Assembly (NCBI GenBank): GCA_002792395.1
Contig: PFOG01000140.1
Span: 1-21,041, forward strand
From: Candidatus Portnoybacteria bacterium CG_4_10_14_0_2_um_filter_44_20
GTDB taxonomy: Bacteria > Patescibacteriota > Minisyncoccia > Portnoybacterales > GCA-002795985
Direction of reading: 5' to 3'
Length of the DNA: 21,041 bases
Shown here: piece after piece, positions 5,087 to 12,580 of the stretch
How positions within the stretch are numbered: the first letter of the stretch is position 1
Layout of the letters: every line of letters starts with the position of its first letter
Position numbers and translations under genes: made by a program
The notes under the pieces: model-generated
The model's input: the letters and a program-made list of their open reading frames with translations, nothing else
Databases searched by the model: none
What the model was told of the DNA's origin: nothing

Positions 5087-7177
5087 CTAAAAGTGTTTTT
5101 TGTTAGCAATGATCTTGACGAAATCACTGCCTTTTATCAATCGGCCACTGGTTAAATTTCCGGTTAAAAACGCTTTGGTATCATTTGTGGTTAAGTTCAA
5201 AGACTGGGTATCGAAATGAAGAATGAGATCGGGATTGCCATCGCCATTAACATCCTCATAGCTGTTTTTAGCCGGTTTCGCTCCGGCGAAAAGAATGCTG
5301 TCGATATCCACGTCTTTAGCGTTAAATGGCGAATTGGATAAAACGGCCACTGGCACAACTCCTTTGGAACCGATATTGATGCTATTGGGATCGCTTCCCG
5401 GCTTAATATCAATTGAGACTGGGATAAAAGATTCTGTCGTCCCCGTGGTCGGCACGGTTACGCCATAACCGTCGGGCGGAATCTGCGTTATGGGCACGTC
5501 TTTGGCCAGAGTTACTGTCTGGTCGCCCGATTGAAACGTAAGGCTATACGTCGCCATTAACGGAGCCCCAAATTTGGGAGCGGCCTTAATAAGATAATCT
5601 CCTGTTTTTTGCGTGGGCCAATACACAACATCGTCAGGAAAACCGTCTGGTCCAAGTTCTCTCTCTACATAATATAATTGCCCGGGCACCTCCCGAAGAA
5701 ATTCCTCGTCGGTTTGGATCAAGGTCGTTGCGGTAATAGTAAAACCGTCGGGATCAGTAACGGCAAGATCGATTGGTGAACCAGCCCGTACAAAACCGCC
5801 GATTGCCGGACTAAGAACCACGCGCCTAATATTCTGATCTATCGAAAACCCTGTTCGAATTCTAAATTCAGATTCATTGGCAGGTATAATGCCTTGTTGC
5901 GGAGAATATGCCTCTACCATATTAAACGTATTATTATTTACTACAAAATTACCTACGTACATCGCTACATGATCCATTCTGTTATCATGGTTTTTATCAA
6001 GAAATAACAAATCACCCGGCCTAAGATTAGCTTCGGCAATCGCTTCGGAATTATGATGATACTGACCGTCAGCGCTTTCATAGCGAATCGCATTATGTAA
6101 AAGACTTCTTAGCGGATCAAATGAACGATCAAATGCCCATTCAACCAGACCAGAGCAATCTAGTCCAGCCCCAAAAGCAACCTGCCTTAATTTGTTGTTC
6201 CAATAATTATAACCAGTAAATATCTCATCGGACGCCACGTACATTTTCTGCAACGGATCCCATCCTTTACCGCCGAAACTATTGCCATTTCCAAGATAAG
6301 GAGCATTGATGACAATTTTCGCCAAATCAGCGGCTCCTTGACCAAGAGATACGACCTCAAAATCAACATTCCCCGGAGTTCCGAATTCCAGCCAGTCGGA
6401 TTTGTTGCCTTGGCTATCGACCGTCCGCGCCCGCCAATGGTATTGGCCTTCGGCCAGACCGTATCTGACGATCGCAACAACGGAGCCGGAAAGAACGGAG
6501 TCCGATGAAACAATCCCGCCGCCGTATTGGCCGGTGAACGGCTCGTTAAACTGGCGGAGCTCTACCTCCAGCCCGACCCGATCATTGTTGGGACCGCCGA
6601 CCTTCGCCTTGAAAACGACAGCGTTTTTGGTCGTCATTTGACCTTCGCCGATTGGTGTTGTTTCGTCGGACCCGAATTGGTTGAGATCAGAAGGAAGCGG
6701 TAATAATTGCTGGGGTGTTATTTCAAATGTGATTATTCCCCAATGGGCTGGCGGAGAGCCGACGCCGGTCTGAAACCAATTTCTGATTTCCTGAATCCGG
6801 CTCGTATAAATAATGCCGCTTGTATCATAGATAACGGCGAAATAATGATCGTAGGAAGGCCAAATATCGATCTGGGAAGAATTTCCGGCGCTGCCCAAAG
6901 CATGACCGTTGATTATCTGGGCATTGTTATGAATCTCGCCCCTAAACACATCGCCGTAAGCCGGACCGCCTGGCCAGGTATATTGGCTGAGACCCAAAAG
7001 GTTTAAGGAAAAAACCTGCTGGCTGCCATCAATAATCTGGGTATTGTTCCACTCGAAACCGATCGACCAATCGGGAGATGTGCCAGCCAAAGCAGATTTC
7101 GGCAGCAAAAAAACGCAGGAAAAAACTGCTGCCAGGGCAATGAGGGGTATTAATTTGAGCAAGTTGTTTGTTTCCAT
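5087..7177 (-). CDS. Secreted NlpC/P60-family cysteine hydrolase, multidomain
   Basis: The 696-residue protein has a signal peptide (about 1-32, hydrophobic core LIPLIALAAVFSCVFLL, ending SALA-G). Residues about 35-275 are beta-rich, with a fibronectin-like stretch (GQYHWRARTVDSQGNKSDW). The NlpC/P60 domain (about 280-455) shows the catalytic cysteine in AGLDCSGLVEWAF (Cys341), LRPGDLLF, and the catalytic histidine in DHVAMYVG (His403). This family usually cleaves peptide bonds in peptidoglycan stems. After an Ig-like region, the C-terminal domain (about 587-691) reads VSIDIKPGSDPNSINIGSKG with a calcium-loop-like DVNGDGNPD; it recurs in secreted proteins of environmental bacteria and may aid stability or binding. 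It sits between rpmC and rpsQ, where no gene is expected. No sorting motif is seen. Substrate is not known. Confidence 0.88.
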   Translation of the reverse strand: METNNLLKLIPLIALAAVFSCVFLLPKSALAGTSPDWSIGFEWNNTQIIDGSQQVFSLNLLGLSQYTWPGGPAYGDVFRGEIHNNAQIINGHALGSAGNSSQIDIWPSYDHYFAVIYDTSGIIYTSRIQEIRNWFQTGVGSPPAHWGIITFEITPQQLLPLPSDLNQFGSDETTPIGEGQMTTKNAVVFKAKVGGPNNDRVGLEVELRQFNEPFTGQYGGGIVSSDSVLSGSVVAIVRYGLAEGQYHWRARTVDSQGNKSDWLEFGTPGNVDFEVVSLGQGAADLAKIVINAPYLGNGNSFGGKGWDPLQKMYVASDEIFTGYNYWNNKLRQVAFGAGLDCSGLVEWAFDRSFDPLRSLLHNAIRYESADGQYHHNSEAIAEANLRPGDLLFLDKNHDNRMDHVAMYVGNFVVNNNTFNMVEAYSPQQGIIPANESEFRIRTGFSIDQNIRRVVLSPAIGGFVRAGSPIDLAVTDPDGFTITATTLIQTDEEFLREVPGQLYYVERELGPDGFPDDVVYWPTQKTGDYLIKAAPKFGAPLMATYSLTFQSGDQTVTLAKDVPITQIPPDGYGVTVPTTGTTESFIPVSIDIKPGSDPNSINIGSKGVVPVAVLSNSPFNAKDVDIDSILFAGAKPAKNSYEDVNGDGNPDLILHFDTQSLNLTTNDTKAFLTGNLTSGRLIKGSDFVKIIANKKHF

Positions 7178-7226
7178 AGTCTTGGAATCCCGTTAAGACG
7201 GGGGTTCAATGACCATCCCTTATTTT
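7178..7226. repeat. Short hairpin between rpmC and the NlpC/P60 gene
   Basis: cccgt and acggg pair around taag at 7189-7202, with weaker extension into gaatcc/ggggttc. It resembles a fragment of the widespread GGAATCCCG-type extragenic repeat. There is no T-run after it on the coding strand, so it is unlikely to be an intrinsic terminator. Confidence 0.4.
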
Positions 7227-7412
7227 TTAAGGCTTAGCAGATAATATCGTTAAAATTCTTGCAATATCTTTTTTAAGCTGCCCGATTATCTTCAGATTCT
7301 TCGGCTGTTTTGAAACCATATCAAACCTTGTCTGCCGTAATTTCTCACATCTTTCCACCAGCATTGTTCGCAGCTCTTTTTCTGATTTTTCTCTAAGCTC
7401 TTTAATTTTCAT
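7227..7412 (-). CDS. rpmC: 50S ribosomal protein L29
   Basis: L29 is a small two-helix protein at the tunnel exit, beside L23, near the docking site for trigger factor and SRP. The 61 residues form two helices: MKIKELREKSEKELRTMLVERCEKLRQTRFDMVSKQ, then NLKIIGQLKKDIARILTIL. The KELRxxSxxEL opening and the IGQLKKDIARILTIL end are the family pattern. It follows rplP as usual. It is separated from rpsQ by about 3 kb holding two envelope genes. Confidence 0.95.
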   Translation of the reverse strand: MKIKELREKSEKELRTMLVERCEKLRQTRFDMVSKQPKNLKIIGQLKKDIARILTILSAKP

Positions 7413-7534
7413 GGATATAATGCGAATTTTGCGAAAACAATATGCGAATCATGCGAACAATTTCGTTGACGCGCTATATTATCTTCTATCAGTTCGCGTC
7501 TTTCGCATAGCCATTTCGTATTTTTCGCATTATG
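7413..7534. repeat. Palindromic word-repeat spacer, TGCGAA type (rplP-rpmC gap)
   Basis: The left arm has atgcgaattt, tgcgaaaac, atgcgaatc and atgcgaac; the right arm has gttcgcgtc, tttcgcatag, atttcgtat and tttcgcattatgc. The arms are reverse complements as word series and flank about 40 bp of unique sequence. This word is used only once in the window. Confidence 0.8.
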
Positions 7535-7945
7535 CTATCTTTTAACAAGCTTCGTCTTTATCGGCAACTTGTTTCCAGCTTGCCGTATCGCCTCCGCAGC
7601 AGCAGATGCAGAAACACCGTCTATCTCAAATAATATTCGGCCAGGCTTAACGGGTACCGCGAAATGGTCAACGCTACCTTTGCCGCCACCCATCGGAACT
7701 TCTTGTCCTTTACTGGTAACCGGTTTGTCGGGAAAAATTCTAATCCAAACCTTACCACCCTTCTGGGTAAATCTGCTCAAAACCCGCCTAGTAGCTTCAA
7801 TTTGCCGATCAGTGATCCACCGCGCTTCTAGTGCCCGCAAACCAAAACTGCCAAAAGAAACCTCTGTTCCCCTAGACGCCTTACCGGCAAATCTTCGGCG
7901 CCCTTTATGTAATTTTCGATGTTTTGTTTTTTTGGGCTGAAGCAT
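7535..7945 (-). CDS. rplP: 50S ribosomal protein L16
   Basis: L16 contacts the A- and P-site tRNA elbows in the large subunit. It has 136 residues, the usual length. It opens MLQPKKTKHRKLHKGR, the universal L16 start. It has FGLRALEARWITDRQIEATRR, VWIRIFPDKPVTSKGQEVPMGGGKGSVDHFAVPVKPGRILFEIDGV and the final IRQAGNKLPIKTKLV, all signature segments. The Arg hydroxylated in some bacteria lies in the MGGGKG-adjacent region, but modification cannot be judged from sequence. Order rpsC-rplP-rpmC is standard. Confidence 0.98.
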   Translation of the reverse strand: MLQPKKTKHRKLHKGRRRFAGKASRGTEVSFGSFGLRALEARWITDRQIEATRRVLSRFTQKGGKVWIRIFPDKPVTSKGQEVPMGGGKGSVDHFAVPVKPGRILFEIDGVSASAAAEAIRQAGNKLPIKTKLVKR

Positions 7946-8064
7946 GCCAATCCGCCGATCTCACGCTGATCCACTACGCTGATTTACGCTAATCCTAAAA
8001 ATGTACAAATGCATTATTGGATCCGCGATTGATCCGCGTTGCCGATCCGCGAAGTGATCCGCGG
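7946..8064. repeat. Palindromic word-repeat spacer, GATCCGCG type (rpsC-rplP gap)
   Basis: The left arm has cacgctgatc, tacgctgatt and tacgctaatc; the right arm has ggatccgcga, ttgatccgcg, ccgatccgcg and gtgatccgcgg. The two arms are not fully reciprocal here, so the hairpin is imperfect. Same word family as 837-967, 8722-8833, 13395-13503 and 15637-15762. Confidence 0.7.
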
Positions 8065-8721
8065 TCACTCAAAAATCTCCCCTTTATATATCCAGACTTT
8101 CACGCCGACTGTTCCATAGGTGGTATGCGCGGTTACAGCCGCATAATTCACATTGGCGCGCAATGTCTGTAGGGGCATTCTACCTTTCGCCAACCATTCT
8201 TTCCGCGCTATTTCCGCCCCATCCAATCTTCCTTTAATCATTATTTTAGCACCCTGAACATCTTTGCTCTGGATAATTCTTTCGATAGTCTGCTTCATTA
8301 TTCTCCGATAGGGAATACGTCTTTCTATCTGCTCAACTACTGACTGCGCCGCCAAAGAAGCAAAACTTTCTGGCTGCTTAATTTCGGTAACCTCCATGCG
8401 CAATTCACGCTTGTCGGCTGCTTTCGTCCCCGGTTGATTAATAAATTTTTGCAACTGCGCGCGTAGTTGTTCAATCCCGCCCCCGCCCCGGCCAATTATC
8501 AACCCCGGCTTTGAAGTATGGATGATAACCTTGATCGCGTTAAGCGATCTTTCTATTTCCACGCTTTCCAGGCCCATCTTCACCAAATTTTTTACTATAA
8601 AATCCCGAATCTTAGTATCCTCCTGCAAATATTCGCTATATCTTTTTCGATTAAACCAATGCGACTTCCAACCAAGAACTAATCCTGTTCGGAGAGCTGT
8701 TGGGTTAGCTTTTTGTCCCAT
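8065..8721 (-). CDS. rpsC: 30S ribosomal protein S3
   Basis: S3 forms part of the mRNA entry tunnel with S4 and S5 and has helicase-related activity. It has 218 residues. It opens MGQKANPTALRTGLVLGWKSHWF. The KH domain is at about 40-110 with KVIIHTSKPGLIIGRGGGGIEQLRAQLQ (the GxxG loop is GRGG). The C-domain shows RRIMKQTIERIIQSKDVQGAKIMIKGRLDGAEIARKEWLAKGRMPLQTLRANVNYA, which is diagnostic. The C-terminus (VGVKVWIYKGEIFE) ends without the long tail seen in some bacteria. It follows rplV as in the S10 operon. Confidence 0.98.
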   Translation of the reverse strand: MGQKANPTALRTGLVLGWKSHWFNRKRYSEYLQEDTKIRDFIVKNLVKMGLESVEIERSLNAIKVIIHTSKPGLIIGRGGGGIEQLRAQLQKFINQPGTKAADKRELRMEVTEIKQPESFASLAAQSVVEQIERRIPYRRIMKQTIERIIQSKDVQGAKIMIKGRLDGAEIARKEWLAKGRMPLQTLRANVNYAAVTAHTTYGTVGVKVWIYKGEIFE

Positions 8722-8833
8722 AGAAACGCAGATTGAACGCAGACCCTAAAGCGCCTATGGCGCTACCGCGGATCAAACGCTGATCAAAGTAGATCTGCGT
8801 CTATCCGCGTAAATGATCCGCGTAAATCCGCGG
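8722..8833. repeat. Palindromic word-repeat spacer, GATCCGCG type (rplV-rpsC gap)
   Basis: The left arm carries aaacgcagat, gaacgcagac and ccgcggatc; the right arm carries agatctgcgt, ctatccgcgt, gatccgcgt and aatccgcgg. A small nested palindrome (agcgcc-tat-ggcgct) is present at about 8750. The spacer fills the gap completely. Confidence 0.8.
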
Positions 8834-9415
8834 CTAAACGGTTTTCCGTCTAAAATTCTTCTTCATAATATTGCCAAATGTTTGCCGGCTAAAAAACCTC
8901 TTTTTACTGATCGTCGAACTTTCATATGGCCTCTTTTCTCTTTTCTCTTCAACCAATGATGGTTTTTGGGGCGCGAGAAAGCCTTCGTCAGTTTCTTCTT
9001 TTTTAAGCCCGGGGCCTGCCGACGCCCCCATCATTCCATCTTTGACCTTTCCATGTTTTGAAGCCGCCCTTTTTGCAGTTGGTTCTTTTTCCTTTAGGAC
9101 CAGCGCTATGTGACTCGTTCTTTTCATTATCGGAGAAGTACGGCCAAAAGCTCTCGGTGTCCATCTTTTCAAAACACTTCCTGGATTAACTGCGATACTG
9201 GCAATATAAAGATTATCCTTCTCTATATTAAAATTATTTTTGGCATTAGCAATAGCCGAATCTAAAAGCTTGGCGACCGGATCACTTGCTTTTTTGTTTA
9301 AAAACCGCAACTGCATCTTTGCCTCAGCGGCATCCATCCCTTTAATCAGGCCGGTAATCAATCTAACCTTCCGCGGCGACATTCTTAGATTTTTTAAATT
9401 TGCCTTAATTTCCAT
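8834..9415 (-). CDS. rplV: 50S ribosomal protein L22 with C-terminal basic tail
   Basis: L22 spans the large subunit and its beta-hairpin lines the polypeptide exit tunnel. The core covers about residues 1-113: EIKANLKNLRMSPRKVRLITGLIKG, the NAKNNFNIEKDNLYIASIAVNPG stretch, then LKRWTPRAFGRTSPIMKRTSHIALVL, which includes the tunnel loop and is diagnostic. The protein has 193 residues; bacterial L22 is usually about 110, so it carries an extra tail of about 80, charged and rich in Lys/Arg/Glu/Pro (for example KKRFFSRQTFGNIMKKNFRRKTV). The tail has no recognisable domain and is likely flexible and surface-exposed on the ribosome. The upstream spacer ends in GTGTTTACAAA just before the ATG. Confidence 0.97.
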   Translation of the reverse strand: MEIKANLKNLRMSPRKVRLITGLIKGMDAAEAKMQLRFLNKKASDPVAKLLDSAIANAKNNFNIEKDNLYIASIAVNPGSVLKRWTPRAFGRTSPIMKRTSHIALVLKEKEPTAKRAASKHGKVKDGMMGASAGPGLKKEETDEGFLAPQKPSLVEEKREKRPYESSTISKKRFFSRQTFGNIMKKNFRRKTV

Positions 9416-9500
9416 TTTGTAAACACTAACGAAACTAATATTTACGAAATGAACTAAATTTTAGTTGTTTTCGTATCTGTATTCGTTAATTTCGTGTTTT
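9416..9500. repeat. Palindromic word-repeat spacer, AACACGAA type (rpsS-rplV gap)
   Basis: The left arm has gtaaacacta, acgaaactaa, tttacgaaatgaa; the right arm has ttagttgttttcgtat, ctgtattcgtt and aatttcgtgtttttt. These are reverse-complement word series. Related to 20943-21041 and more distantly to 4208-4310. Confidence 0.75.
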
Positions 9501-9785
9501 TTATTTGCCCTTTTCCAGCTCTCTTTGCATCTTTCCGCCATGCCTGACAAATTTACGGGTGGCAGAAAACTCTCCCAGCCGATGACCCACCATATCTTCA
9601 GTAATAAAAACCGCTATATGTTCCTTGCCATTATGAACCCCAAAAGTAAAACCAACCATTTCTGGAGTAATAACACAAGCTCGCGACCAGGTTTTAATAA
9701 TCGTCTTGTCGCCCCGTTTAAGCTCCTTAACCTTCTTTAACAATTTTTCGTCCACATAAGGACCCTTCTTAAGCGATCTACTCAT
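9501..9785 (-). CDS. rpsS: 30S ribosomal protein S19
   Basis: S19 lies in the head of the small subunit, partnered with S13 near the tRNA and the bridge to L5. It has 94 residues (family about 92). It opens [19 protein letters not shown], the universal S19 start. It contains [48 protein letters not shown], the family signature, with the final RKFVRHGGK. Position between rplB and rplV is standard. No Shine-Dalgarno sequence is seen. Confidence 0.98.
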   Translation of the reverse strand: MSRSLKKGPYVDEKLLKKVKELKRGDKTIIKTWSRACVITPEMVGFTFGVHNGKEHIAVFITEDMVGHRLGEFSATRKFVRHGGKMQRELEKGK

Positions 9786-9788
9786 TTT

Positions 9789-9864
9789 TTGACTACGGCT
9801 AACCGACTACCGCTTACCGCATTCTACCGCCTTGCGGTAGTCGGTAGTCGGTGGTCAGTAAGCA
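9789..9864. repeat. Palindromic word-repeat spacer, GACTACCG type (rplB-rpsS gap)
   Basis: The left arm has gactacggct, aaccgactac and cgcttaccgc; the right arm has gcggtagtcggtagtcggtggtcagtaagc. A sub-hairpin ctaccgc-ctt-gcggtag sits in the middle. It runs from within a few bases of the rplB stop to the rpsS start. Confidence 0.8.
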
Positions 9865-9867
9865 AAT

Positions 9868-10695
9868 CTATTTCCTTCTCTTCACAATAAATTTATTTGA
9901 CCACTTCTTTTTCCTTCTCGTCTTCACTCCCAAAGCCTGTTTTCCCCAGGGCGTCTTGGGTCCGCGGCGTAAACCGATACCTGTTCTTCCTTCGCCGCCT
10001 CCATGAGGATGGTCGCAGGGGTTCATCGCTGAACCACGAACTGTCGGCCTGATTCCCAACCAACGATTCCTTCCGGCCTTACCGATAACAACAATTCCTT
10101 GCTCAATATTGCTCAACTGCCCGATAGACGCGCGGCAAATATTTCTTACTTTTCTAACCTCTCCTGAGGGAAATTTCAAGTGAGTATAACCAGACTCATT
10201 CGCCATAACCATGGCTGACGAACCAGCCGCTCGCACTATTTTTCCGCCCTGCCCTGGCTGCAATTCGACATTATGCACCTGCATCCCGGATGGGAGATAT
10301 TTCAACTGTAAACGATTACCGATCTTCTGCGGAGTTTTTTCCCCCGATAAAACCTGATCTCCAACTTTTAATCCTTCAGAGGCTAAAACATACCTCTTCT
10401 CTCCGTCGATATAATTTAAAAGCGCAATAAAACAAGTCCGATTGGGATCGTATTCGATGGCCGCCACCTTGGCAGGAATATCAAACTTATCGCATTTAAA
10501 ATCGATCAGGCGGTATTTCCTTTTGTGGCCGCCGCCCTTATGCCTAACCGTAATCTGTCCCCTACTTCTGCCCACCTTGCGGAGAAAGCCTTTTGTTAAG
10601 CTTCTCTCCGGCTTCTTCTTCGTTAACGACCGATAATCTATACCCATCATCCCTCGACGGCCTGGTGTTGTTGGTTTGTATGATTTAATTGGCAT
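9868..10695 (-). CDS. rplB: 50S ribosomal protein L2
   Basis: L2 is one of the most conserved large-subunit proteins; it is needed for subunit association and for the peptidyl-transferase region. It has 275 residues, the usual size. It opens [16 protein letters not shown]. The two RNA-binding barrels hold [25 protein letters not shown] and the later [20 protein letters not shown]. The C-terminal loop [21 protein letters not shown] (with HPHGGGEG) includes the histidine shown in other bacteria to matter for peptidyl transfer. The basic end [17 protein letters not shown] is typical. Confidence 0.98.
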   Translation of the reverse strand: MPIKSYKPTTPGRRGMMGIDYRSLTKKKPERSLTKGFLRKVGRSRGQITVRHKGGGHKRKYRLIDFKCDKFDIPAKVAAIEYDPNRTCFIALLNYIDGEKRYVLASEGLKVGDQVLSGEKTPQKIGNRLQLKYLPSGMQVHNVELQPGQGGKIVRAAGSSAMVMANESGYTHLKFPSGEVRKVRNICRASIGQLSNIEQGIVVIGKAGRNRWLGIRPTVRGSAMNPCDHPHGGGEGRTGIGLRRGPKTPWGKQALGVKTRRKKKWSNKFIVKRRK

Positions 10696-10805
10696 TGTTT
10701 GTAGAAGCTAATCTATGTACGCCAGCCATATCCGCCAATCTACGTACGCCAAACGCTTCGTAGCGTTTTTTGGCGCAATTCCTTGGCGCTGGTTGGCTTC
10801 TATTT
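10696..10805. repeat. Palindromic word-repeat spacer, ACGCCA type (rplW-rplB gap)
   Basis: The left arm has gtacgccagc, tccgccaatc and gtacgccaaacgc; the right arm has gtagcgttttttggcgc and cttggcgctggttggc. It shares the words, the ttcg centre and both flanks (gaagctaat; ggcttctatt) with 2936-3027. The two copies are clearly homologous. Confidence 0.8.
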
Positions 10806-11318
10806 TCAGACACCTGATTCTATCTTATCCCCCTCTTTCAGGGTCACAATAACTTTCTTAAAGCCCGGTTTGAATCCTTCGCTTTTGCCCACCCTTCGCT
10901 TTTTCCTGGGAATTTTAATTATATTTACATTTTCCACCTTTACGCCGTACAATTCCTGAATTGCTTTTTTTGCTTCCACTCCGCCAGTCTCCGGATTAAC
11001 TCGAAAAACATATTTATTCTGTACTCCCAACCCAACCGCTTTCTCGGTGATATGAGAGGATCTTAAAAACCTGTACGCCGCATGGCTAAATTCCTTTTTT
11101 AGAGGTTTTTTGCTCTCCGGCTCTTTAAACATCGCTTCGCTCGGCTTATCTTCCCTGGTTTCTGCCACCTCGATATGTTTAACCGGCCCATCTTCTTTCT
11201 CTTTTTTAATCGTTCGTTTGACCGGCTTTCTAGTCGGTTTCTTTTTATCATCAATCGCTCCTTTTTTTCCGCCAAAGGCGAATCCACCTCTGGTGAAAAA
11301 AATATCTAAAATAGCCAT
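10806..11318 (-). CDS. rplW: 50S ribosomal protein L23 with long lysine-rich N-terminal extension
   Basis: L23 sits at the tunnel exit and docks trigger factor and SRP. The protein has 170 residues; L23 is usually about 95-100. The core starts near residue 82 (YRFLRSSHITEKAVGL) and includes NKYVFRVNPETGGVEAKKAIQELYGVKVENVNI and the loop IPRKKRRVGKSEGFKPGFKKVIVTLKEGDKI. The first 80 residues are highly charged (Lys/Glu/Arg) with no visible domain (after MAILDIFFTRGGFAFGG) and probably disordered. Extended L23 proteins occur in some bacteria; the role here is unknown. Confidence 0.95.
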   Translation of the reverse strand: MAILDIFFTRGGFAFGGKKGAIDDKKKPTRKPVKRTIKKEKEDGPVKHIEVAETREDKPSEAMFKEPESKKPLKKEFSHAAYRFLRSSHITEKAVGLGVQNKYVFRVNPETGGVEAKKAIQELYGVKVENVNIIKIPRKKRRVGKSEGFKPGFKKVIVTLKEGDKIESGV

Positions 11319-11337
11319 TTGAATTTCGGATTTTTAT

Positions 11338-11468
11338 CCTCCTTCGCTGAATCCCCCACCAGTACCGCGGAGAGATGAAACAGCATTTTCTTCATATTCA
11401 GCTTCAGAGGATTCCCGCCTGCCATCGCTACGCGAAAGCGTCAGCGGGCAGGTCGCTCCGAAGGAGGA
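11338..11468. repeat. Nested inverted repeat (rplD-rplW gap)
   Basis: The outer arms tcctccttcg (11338-11347) and cgaaggagga (11459-11468) are exact reverse complements. Inside lies a strong hairpin: cctgcc...ggcagg with an inner cgctacgc-gaaa-gcgtcagcg, next to ggattcccgcc. The motif cluster resembles widely distributed extragenic repeats of many bacteria. Beyond it, a short hairpin cccc(agctttttgc)gggg is close to the rplD stop, without a coding-strand T-run. No gene is seen in this gap. Confidence 0.65.
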
Positions 11469-11498
11469 GAAGATACCCCCAGCTTTTTGCGGGGAGCT

Positions 11499-12257
11499 TC
11501 ATTTAACAAAAAGTTCTTTTATTTTGCCAACGGCATCTTTTGTCACCACAAAATATTTTCTCTTTAAAATATCGACTACGTTCAAGCTGCCAATGCCAAT
11601 TGTTTCAAATTTAGAAATATTTTTTACTGCCCTGATAACATTATTGTCTTTCTCTATTAGGGCAATCAATGCTCCTCTTCTAATAATGTCTTCTTTAATT
11701 TTAGTCAAGCCGCCAACAACCCTGATCATTTCTTTTGTCTTTGACGATGATAGCTGTAATTTATCCAAAACGATCAACTCATTATCTCGAGCCTTCCCGG
11801 ATAAAACCGCCAACAACGCTTTCCTTCTCATCTTTTTGTTGATTTTTTTAGAAAAATTTCTTTCCTTGGTTGGCCCAAATGTCACGCCGCCACCACGCCA
11901 CAAAGGCGACCTGGTTGATCCGTGCCTGGCTCTGCCAGTTCCCTTTTGGCGCCACGGTTTTTTCCCGCCGCCCCTAACTTCCGATCTGTCTTTGGTGTGC
12001 GCTAAAACTTGCCTTGCGTTTGCCATTTGCGCTACCGCTACCTGATGAATCAAGCTTTTGCTTCTTTTCAACCCAAAAATCCCATCGGGCAACTGCATCT
12101 TTCCAATTTCCTGCCCTTCTTGATCATAGATAGCATATTGCAAGCCTTCTTCTTTCGGGCCAACCAGCTCTTTTTCCTTTTTTATCGGCTCCTTTTTGAT
12201 CTTTGTCGCTGTTGTTTTTTCGCCCGAAGCGGATTTTGTTTTTTTACTTGTTGGCAT
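11499..12257 (-). CDS. rplD: 50S ribosomal protein L4 with lysine-rich N-terminal extension
   Basis: L4 lines the exit tunnel with its loop and, in E. coli, represses the S10 operon. From ATG 12257 (MPTSKKTK) the product has 252 residues. A GTG at 12266 would add three. The core begins about residue 41 (QYAIYDQEGQEIGKMQLP) and includes the tunnel loop RSEVRGGGKKPWRQKGTGRARHGSTRSPLWRGGG, the unmistakable L4 motif, and the C-terminal LNVVDILKRKYFVVTKDAV. The first 40 residues are Lys/Thr/Glu-rich and unrelated to the usual start; similar charged extensions occur on L23, S10 and L22 here. Confidence 0.97.
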   Translation of the reverse strand: MPTSKKTKSASGEKTTATKIKKEPIKKEKELVGPKEEGLQYAIYDQEGQEIGKMQLPDGIFGLKRSKSLIHQVAVAQMANARQVLAHTKDRSEVRGGGKKPWRQKGTGRARHGSTRSPLWRGGGVTFGPTKERNFSKKINKKMRRKALLAVLSGKARDNELIVLDKLQLSSSKTKEMIRVVGGLTKIKEDIIRRGALIALIEKDNNVIRAVKNISKFETIGIGSLNVVDILKRKYFVVTKDAVGKIKELFVK

Positions 12258-12396
12258 AATCTTCACTTAGATTTATCGCGCAAATATTCAAATTTGCCTA
12301 GCAAATATCTAATATTTATCATGTTCCACCAAAAATATCTGCCGAAGCAAGACAAACATTGACAATTATCGCTATTATTTTAATAAACCGTCCGCT

Positions 12397-12473
12397 GTCA
12401 TTCCCACAAAAGCGGGAATCCGTTGTTTGAAAGAACTATTTTGATCTTGGATTCCTGCTTTTGTAGAAACGAC
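12397..12473. repeat. Inverted pair of CATTCCC-type extragenic repeats
   Basis: gtcattcccacaaaagcggg (continuing aatcc) at the left and its imperfect reverse complement ggattcctgcttttgtagaa (continuing acgac) at the right form a long imperfect hairpin. The GTCATTCCCGC...GCGGGAATCC form is a widespread extragenic repeat in diverse bacteria. A partial relative (attcccgaaacaagttcagg) lies in the rpsL leader near 19031. Confidence 0.7.
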
Positions 12474-12487
12474 TCTGGTGTTTTATC

Positions 12488-12580
12488 CCAAAATTTCCAA
12501 CAAAGCGCCTCGGCTGCCAGGAATCGCCCCCTTGATCGCCAATAAATTATTCTCTGCGTCTACGGCTGCAATTTTCCCAC
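12488..12580 (-). pseudogene. Diverged duplicate of the rplC 3' end (L3 C-terminal fragment)
   Basis: Read on the minus strand this segment gives KIAAVDAENNLLAIKGAIPG followed by SRGALLEILG and a stop. It aligns without gaps with the L3 C-terminus KIVNVDSENNIIAIGGAVPG plus RRGTLLEISG, with 20 of 30 residues identical. Many differences are at third codon positions (GTC/GTA, GAT/GAC, AAC/AAT, GCC/GCG, CCA/CCT), so the two tails diverged while both were functional. There is no start and a stop codon (TAG) lies in frame just upstream, so it is not translated as L3. It reads as the leftover tail of another rplC allele. Confidence 0.85.

Noticed and set aside
11524..12045. Plus-strand ORF of 173 codons opposite rplD
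   Set aside because: It is antisense to the fully conserved L4 coding sequence; composition is a frame shadow.
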